From Oscillospiraceae bacterium (GTDB lineage Bacteria; Bacillota; Clostridia; Oscillospirales; Acutalibacteraceae): a stretch of 64,000 bases of DNA. Positions 59,612 through 64,000 of the stretch are shown here, piece after piece. The stretch covers positions 1 through 64,000 of the forward strand of contig SVPP01000006.1 in NCBI GenBank assembly GCA_015065765.1, written 5' to 3'. How positions within the stretch are numbered: position 1 is the stretch's first letter; each line of letters begins with the position of its first letter. Under the pieces are notes generated by a model. That model made no database searches and was not told the DNA's origin. It saw only the letters and a program-made list of their open reading frames with translations. A program made the position numbers and the translations under genes.

Positions 59612-60415
59612 ATGCTCAGAACTGAAATGCGTAACCCTAAAACATATAACCTTGACAAAATGAATACACATGACATGCTGAAAATTATAAGCGATGAAAA
59701 CCTGAATGTTTTTTCTGCGGTTGAAAAAGCTTTACCTGGCATTGAAAAAGCCTGTGATGCCGTAACTCAAACGATAAAAAACGGCGGCAGAGTTTTCTAT
59801 ATCGGCAGCGGAACATCAGGAAGGCTTGGTGTATGCGATGCAGCAGAATGTCCTCCTACATTCGGTGTACCTTATGATTTGTTCAACGGCATTATTGCAG
59901 GCGGCAGAGAGTGCATGTTCAAGGCGGCAGAAAATGCTGAGGACAACGCTGATTTATCAGTGGAAGATCTGAAAAATAATGAATTTTCCTGCAAAGATAT
60001 TTTAATCGGCATTTCCGCATCAGGCTCTGCTTCTTATGTGATTTCAGCAATCAATTACGCAAAGAGTCTGGGGTCAAAAACTGTTTCAATCACCAACAAT
60101 CCTGATACACAAATGGAAACACTTGCAGACATCGGCATTTGCGCCGACACAGGAGAAGAGGTTGTAACCGGCTCAACGAGAATGAAAGCCGGAACTGCAC
60201 AGAAAATTATCCTCAACATGATTTCAACTGTTTCAATGACAAAATGCGGTTGCGTTTATGAAAACATGATGATAAATTTAAAACCTACAAACAAAAAACT
60301 CCGCAAAAGAATGATCGGAATTGTGACTGAAATTCTTAAATGCAATGAAGAAAAAGCAGAGGAACTTCTTGAAGAAAATTTCTGGAATATCAGGTCTACA
60401 GTGGAGGGTAAATAA
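59612..60415 (+). CDS. murQ: N-acetylmuramic acid 6-phosphate etherase
   Basis: 267 residues, slightly short (family about 300). RVFYIGSGTSGRLGVCDAAECPPTFG holds the sugar-phosphate loop and catalytic E79; EDNADLS and ISASGSASYVISAINYAKSLG and VVTGSTRMKAGTAQKIILNMISTVSM are all characteristic SIS-fold motifs. It converts MurNAc-6-P to GlcNAc-6-P and lactate, feeding peptidoglycan sugars into glycolysis. Its stop overlaps the next start as TAATG. Confidence 0.96.
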   Translation: MLRTEMRNPKTYNLDKMNTHDMLKIISDENLNVFSAVEKALPGIEKACDAVTQTIKNGGRVFYIGSGTSGRLGVCDAAECPPTFGVPYDLFNGIIAGGRECMFKAAENAEDNADLSVEDLKNNEFSCKDILIGISASGSASYVISAINYAKSLGSKTVSITNNPDTQMETLADIGICADTGEEVVTGSTRMKAGTAQKIILNMISTVSMTKCGCVYENMMINLKPTNKKLRKRMIGIVTEILKCNEEKAEELLEENFWNIRSTVEGK

Positions 60416-62154
60416 TGAGCATTTATAAATTGTGCGAAAACGGTGAAAGTAATTTTCACATTGTAAATCATCAATATTCCGATGAAACTGTACGCTACGC
60501 TTGCTCTGAACTTCAGAAATATATCCTCAAAGCTACAAATACAGTTATTCCCTATTTTTCTGACCGGTGTCCTATGCGCGGGCCTGAAATCCGAATAGGC
60601 GCAGATGTGCGAAATGAAACAAAATGGGAAGAAAATTTACACAGTGAAGGTTTTGTTATCCGCGGTGACGCTGAACATATTACAATCACCGGAAAAACTT
60701 CACGCGGTGTTCTTTACGGTGTTTACAGGTTTCTTGAAATTTTTCTTGGCTTCAGATGCTTTACAAAAGATGTTGAAACGATTAATACTCTTGACACTTT
60801 TGAAATTGAACTGACAGAAATCCGCGAAGAGCCTGCATTTGATTTCCGCGATGCATATTTCAGAAATGCCTTTGACGGAGATTTCTGTGCAAAAAATAAA
60901 CTTAATTCAAGCCTGGGTGACATTTCAACAGCAAAAGGCGGAAGAATGAAATGGTTCAACTTCCATCATTCATTCTGTGACCTTGTGCCGGAAAAAGATT
61001 ATTTCGAAACTCATCCTGAATATTTTTCTGAGATTGACGGAAAGAGAACTCGTGACAGTCAGCTTTGTCTGACAAATCCTGACGTTCTGAAAATCGCAGA
61101 AAAAACTCTCAGAAAATGGATAAAAGAAAATCCCGAATGTGTTGTTTTTTCTGTGGCACAGAATGACAATGCACTTCGCTGTCAGTGCGAAAAATGTAAG
61201 GCACTTGAAAAAGAAGAGGAAAGTCCTGCAGGACCTATAATTCATTTCGTAAACAAGCTTGCAGATTTAATAAAAGAAGATTACCCACATATTTTTCTTC
61301 ACACCTTCGCTTACATGTATTCCGTTCCTGCACCGAAGAAAGTTGAGGCACGAGACAACGTAATTGTCCGTCTTTGCTCTATTGATTGCAGATTCGATAA
61401 GCCATTTGAAGTTCTTGCAGAAGAAAATACCCACGGCAGTGAAAACGAATTTGTTAGTGCCCTGAAAGATTGGCAGAATCACGCAAAGCAGCTTTATGTC
61501 TGGGATTACGCAGTAAATTTTGAAAACTATCTTCAGCCTTTTCTTCATTTCCACACACTGAAAGAAAACATTCAGTTTTTCAAAAAAACAGGTGTAAAAG
61601 GTCTGCTTGAGCAAGGCAACTTTGCCTACGGCGGAGGTGCTTCATGCGATGATCTGAAAGCATATATTATCAGCCGTCTTCTGTGGAATCCCGACACAGA
61701 CATTGATGATGAAATGAAGAGGTTTTTCACTGCTGTTTACGGAAAAGAACCAGGAAGATACATCAAAGAATATGTAACTCTTATGGAAGACGCCTGTTCA
61801 TCTGCACGTCTTTCCATTTATCAGCATCCTGATGCTGACTATTTAAATGATGAACTGGTTTCAGAATGTGACAAACTTTTCAGAAAGGCTATAGATTGTG
61901 CAGAAAATGAAAATCATCTTTGCAATATCCGAAAGGAATACCTTGCAATCAGATTTTTACAACTCACAAGAATGGAAATTGATACGCCCCATCGCACCGA
62001 AATGATAGAAGAATTTTTCAAAGATGTAAAAAGTTTCGGCATTACGGAAATCATGGAAAGAGTTTCTCTCCCGATTTCAAAGCACGCAATGATAATCAGC
62101 CGATATGCAAAAGAATTTGAGGGCGAATACAGAGTGTACTACATAATGCAGTAA
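60415..62154 (+). CDS. DUF4838 glycosidase-like protein
   Basis: 579 residues, no signal peptide. The N-terminal 150 residues (YACSELQKYILKATN, GFVIRGDAEHITITGKTSRGVLYGVYRFLE) are a hexosaminidase-type accessory domain. The rest is a DUF4838 barrel: FNFHHSFCDLVPEKDYFETHPEYFSEIDGKR, QLCLTNPDVLKIAEKTLRKWIKENP, VAQNDNALRCQCEKCKALEKEEESPAGPIIHFVNKLADLI and LEQGNFAYGGGASCDDLKAYIISRLLWNPD. The fold is related to GH20/GH67-type enzymes; no substrate is established that I know. Coupled to murQ, so an amino-sugar substrate is likely. Confidence 0.8.
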   Translation: MSIYKLCENGESNFHIVNHQYSDETVRYACSELQKYILKATNTVIPYFSDRCPMRGPEIRIGADVRNETKWEENLHSEGFVIRGDAEHITITGKTSRGVLYGVYRFLEIFLGFRCFTKDVETINTLDTFEIELTEIREEPAFDFRDAYFRNAFDGDFCAKNKLNSSLGDISTAKGGRMKWFNFHHSFCDLVPEKDYFETHPEYFSEIDGKRTRDSQLCLTNPDVLKIAEKTLRKWIKENPECVVFSVAQNDNALRCQCEKCKALEKEEESPAGPIIHFVNKLADLIKEDYPHIFLHTFAYMYSVPAPKKVEARDNVIVRLCSIDCRFDKPFEVLAEENTHGSENEFVSALKDWQNHAKQLYVWDYAVNFENYLQPFLHFHTLKENIQFFKKTGVKGLLEQGNFAYGGGASCDDLKAYIISRLLWNPDTDIDDEMKRFFTAVYGKEPGRYIKEYVTLMEDACSSARLSIYQHPDADYLNDELVSECDKLFRKAIDCAENENHLCNIRKEYLAIRFLQLTRMEIDTPHRTEMIEEFFKDVKSFGITEIMERVSLPISKHAMIISRYAKEFEGEYRVYYIMQ

Positions 62155-62167
62155 AGGATGTGACAAA

Positions 62168-62722
62168 ATGACAATCAGACGTTACGAAGAAAAAGATAAA
62201 GAAAACGTACGTTTTGTCTGTCTTAACAGCGACGGGCCGTGCAAAGCGAGAAAAAGACGACAGAATTTTCTGCTTACAACTTACTGTGATTACTTTATAG
62301 AAAAGGAAGGCAGAAACTGCTTCGTTGCGTGTGATGAAAATGACAAGGCGATAGGATATATTCTCTGTGCGGAAAACTATGATAATTTCAAGAAAGTTTT
62401 TTATTCAGAATATCTGCCGAGAATCAGAAAGTATGAGTTTAATTTCAGAAAATCTGCAATGAAATCAACGCATATTCAGGAAGAATACAAGAACGAATAT
62501 CCTGCCCATCTTCACATTGACCTTCTTCCACCATATCAACGAATGGGTCTTGGTCACAAGCTAATGGATGCCCTTTGTGAAAATTTAAAAGAAAAAGGAG
62601 TAAAAGGCGTTTGTCTGACGATGTGGTCAGGAAACAAGAAAGGCGAAAACTTTTACAAAAAATACGGTTTCACTCTTCTTGAAACAAGAGGTACTACGGC
62701 AGTTTATGCTTTGAAATTTTAA
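62168..62722 (+). CDS. GNAT acetyltransferase next to GH84
   Basis: 184 residues. TIRRYEEKDKENVRFVCLNSDGPCKARKRRQNFLLTTYCDYFIEKEGRNCFVACDEND, then AHLHIDLLPPYQRMGLGHKLMDALCENLKEKGVKGVCLTMW and NFYKKYGFTLLETRG. Complete acetyl-CoA loop (QRMGLGHK). It lies 18 bp upstream of a GH84 gene, as a separate-protein version of the GH84 plus acetyltransferase-like layout. Paralog of 57791-58375. Confidence 0.87.
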   Translation: MTIRRYEEKDKENVRFVCLNSDGPCKARKRRQNFLLTTYCDYFIEKEGRNCFVACDENDKAIGYILCAENYDNFKKVFYSEYLPRIRKYEFNFRKSAMKSTHIQEEYKNEYPAHLHIDLLPPYQRMGLGHKLMDALCENLKEKGVKGVCLTMWSGNKKGENFYKKYGFTLLETRGTTAVYALKF

Positions 62723-62740
62723 AAGAAAAGAGTGATAAGC

Positions 62741-64000
62741 TTGACTGAAAATTTTGAAGAACTTTTCGGAAATATTTTAAACGAAAACAAACTTGACATC
62801 AGCATAAATTTTGAAAATTCAAAACGCACAACCTATTGCGAAAAATCCAAAAGAATCACTGATGAAAAATACATTTTAAAGATTGTTAAAAACAAAATAG
62901 ATATCATCTGTTCGGGAGAAAAGAGTAAATTCTATGCTCTCTGCGATTTAGCAGAAAGAGTGAAAGAAAAAAATCTGTCCGACGGAGAGTTTGTTTGCTC
63001 TCCATCTTTTGCAGTGAGAGGTTACATTGAAGGCTTCTACGGAAAGCCGTGGAGCCACGAAAGCAGAAAATCTGTTCTGTGCCTTATGGCAAAAAACAGA
63101 ATTAATGCTTTTTTCTACGCGCCGAAGGATGATAGATATCACAGAGAATTATGGCGTGAAAAATATCCTGAGGATGAACTGAAAAAGCTCGAAGAGCTGA
63201 TTAAACTTTCACAAAAATATTTCATGAGTTTCAGTTTCTGCATTGCTCCCGGACTTTCGATGAAATATTCTGATGAAAAAGAATTTGAAGCCCTCCTTGA
63301 AAAAACAAAGCAGCTGTACTGTGCAGGTGTCCGCTCTTTCGGACTCCTCCTTGATGACATTGATGAAGAACTCAGCTTTGAAGAAGACAAAAAATTATAC
63401 GGAGAAACAGTAAACGCACACATCGATCTTATAAACAAATATTATGAGAATCTTCTCAAAATAGATTCTTCAATCAAGCTTACTGTCTGTCCGACTGTTT
63501 ATCACGGCAGAGGTGACGAATATTACATATCAAAATTAGGACAGAATATTTCACCGCTTATCAGTATTTTCTGGACGGGAAAAGACATCTGTTCCCGTGA
63601 ACTGACAACGCATGAAGCACTTAAGTTTTATGAAAACACTCACCATAAAGCTCTTTACTGGGATAATTACCCCGTAAACGATTGCTCAATGTTCAACGAG
63701 ATGCACATATCCCCCATTATCGGAAGAGAAAAGGATTTGTGGAAATATTCCGAGGGAATTATCGCAAACTGTATGGAATATGCTGAGTGTTCAAAAATTC
63801 CTCTTATTACAATTGCAGACTACCTGTGGGACAGTGAAAATTATGATTCACAGAAATCATGGGAAAAAGCAATAGAACAAGTCATAGGCGTGGAAAACGC
63901 AGAGAATTTCATTGTCTTTGCAGACCATCTTTATACATCATGTCTCAAAGATGCAAACTCAAGAAGGATGTATAAAGTTTTGGGAGAAATCGAAAAATCT
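62741..64000 (+). CDS. GH84 O-GlcNAcase/hyaluronidase-type hexosaminidase, 3' end outside window
   Basis: 420 residues visible from a TTG start (62741), open to the window end. The small N-terminal domain is followed by the GH84 barrel: AVRGYIEGFYGKPWSHESRKSVLCLMAKNRINAFFYAPKDDRYHRELWRE, then SFSFCIAPGL, the catalytic Asp pair in SFGLLLDDIDEE, VCPTVYHGRG, ISIFWTGKDICS and ALYWDNYPVND. Family members remove beta-GlcNAc by substrate-assisted catalysis. No signal peptide, so likely cytoplasmic. The TTG start has only a weak GAGTGAT site and could be wrong, but no ATG lies before the conserved domain. Confidence 0.88.
   Translation, partial: MTENFEELFGNILNENKLDISINFENSKRTTYCEKSKRITDEKYILKIVKNKIDIICSGEKSKFYALCDLAERVKEKNLSDGEFVCSPSFAVRGYIEGFYGKPWSHESRKSVLCLMAKNRINAFFYAPKDDRYHRELWREKYPEDELKKLEELIKLSQKYFMSFSFCIAPGLSMKYSDEKEFEALLEKTKQLYCAGVRSFGLLLDDIDEELSFEEDKKLYGETVNAHIDLINKYYENLLKIDSSIKLTVCPTVYHGRGDEYYISKLGQNISPLISIFWTGKDICSRELTTHEALKFYENTHHKALYWDNYPVNDCSMFNEMHISPIIGREKDLWKYSEGIIANCMEYAECSKIPLITIADYLWDSENYDSQKSWEKAIEQVIGVENAENFIVFADHLYTSCLKDANSRRMYKVLGEIEKS

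Overview
The window looks like a chromosome segment of an anaerobic gut Clostridia bacterium, probably Oscillospiraceae/Ruminococcaceae-like. The support is AT-leaning DNA, strong AGGAGG ribosome sites, an SRP-RNA/dnaX/ybaB/recR block, iPGM-type glycolysis, and many glycosidases aimed at host or mucin glycans. No taxonomy search was possible.

Layout. 1-1242 is the 3' part of a GH95 fucosidase. 1331-2738 holds an unrecognised gene pair (coiled-coil-like protein plus double zinc ribbon) followed by a 20-bp tandem repeat. 3022-16796 is mostly housekeeping: tmRNA (ssrA), an HTH regulator, smpB, recR, ybaB, dnaX, SRP RNA, a HAD phosphatase, gpmI-tpiA-pgk, then serC-serA on the other strand, prmA and a YhaM-type nuclease. 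16963-18685 is a small GNAT/NUDIX/nucleosidase operon.

18940-19015 is tRNA-Pro(GGG). Its last 20 bases and its terminator recur 9,218 bp downstream as a 77-bp direct repeat (18993-19069 and 28211-28287, two mismatches). These repeats bracket an integrated element. It carries an excisionase-like gene, a decapitated tyrosine integrase, a membrane-anchored protein, a ribbon-helix-helix regulator, and a tandem family of zinc-ribbon/TIR/RCC1-repeat proteins: two full copies of 906 and 1133 aa, and a third cut off inside its TIR domain. Paired TGGTCCTTATT repeats lie just inside both ends. The conserved TIR half, divergent sensor-like half and mobile setting make this the best candidate here for an undescribed defence or signalling system.

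28386-41768 is accessory DNA: secreted GH28-like, GH16 and GH110-like beta-helix or jelly-roll enzymes; a methyltransferase / phosphodiesterase / GNAT / methyltransferase operon preceded by a 37-codon leader ORF and an intrinsic terminator (attenuator-like); HTH regulators; a secreted lipase-like protein; and a stand-alone TipAS drug-binding domain. 41854-49257 is a compact V-type ATPase operon (E, DUF2764, A, B, D, I, K), the gene order known from Chlamydia and spirochaetes, with a terminator-like hairpin in its leader.

50848-64000 is a host-glycan and amino-sugar utilisation locus. It has N-acetylneuraminate lyase, a GH151-like fucosidase candidate, a GPH sugar symporter, metallophosphoesterases, an HTH-fused amino-sugar kinase, MurQ etherase, a DUF4838 protein, two paralogous GNAT proteins and, running off the end, a GH84 O-GlcNAcase-type hexosaminidase. 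Together with the GH95 at the left end, it suggests import and intracellular trimming of fucose-, sialic acid- and GlcNAc-containing glycans.
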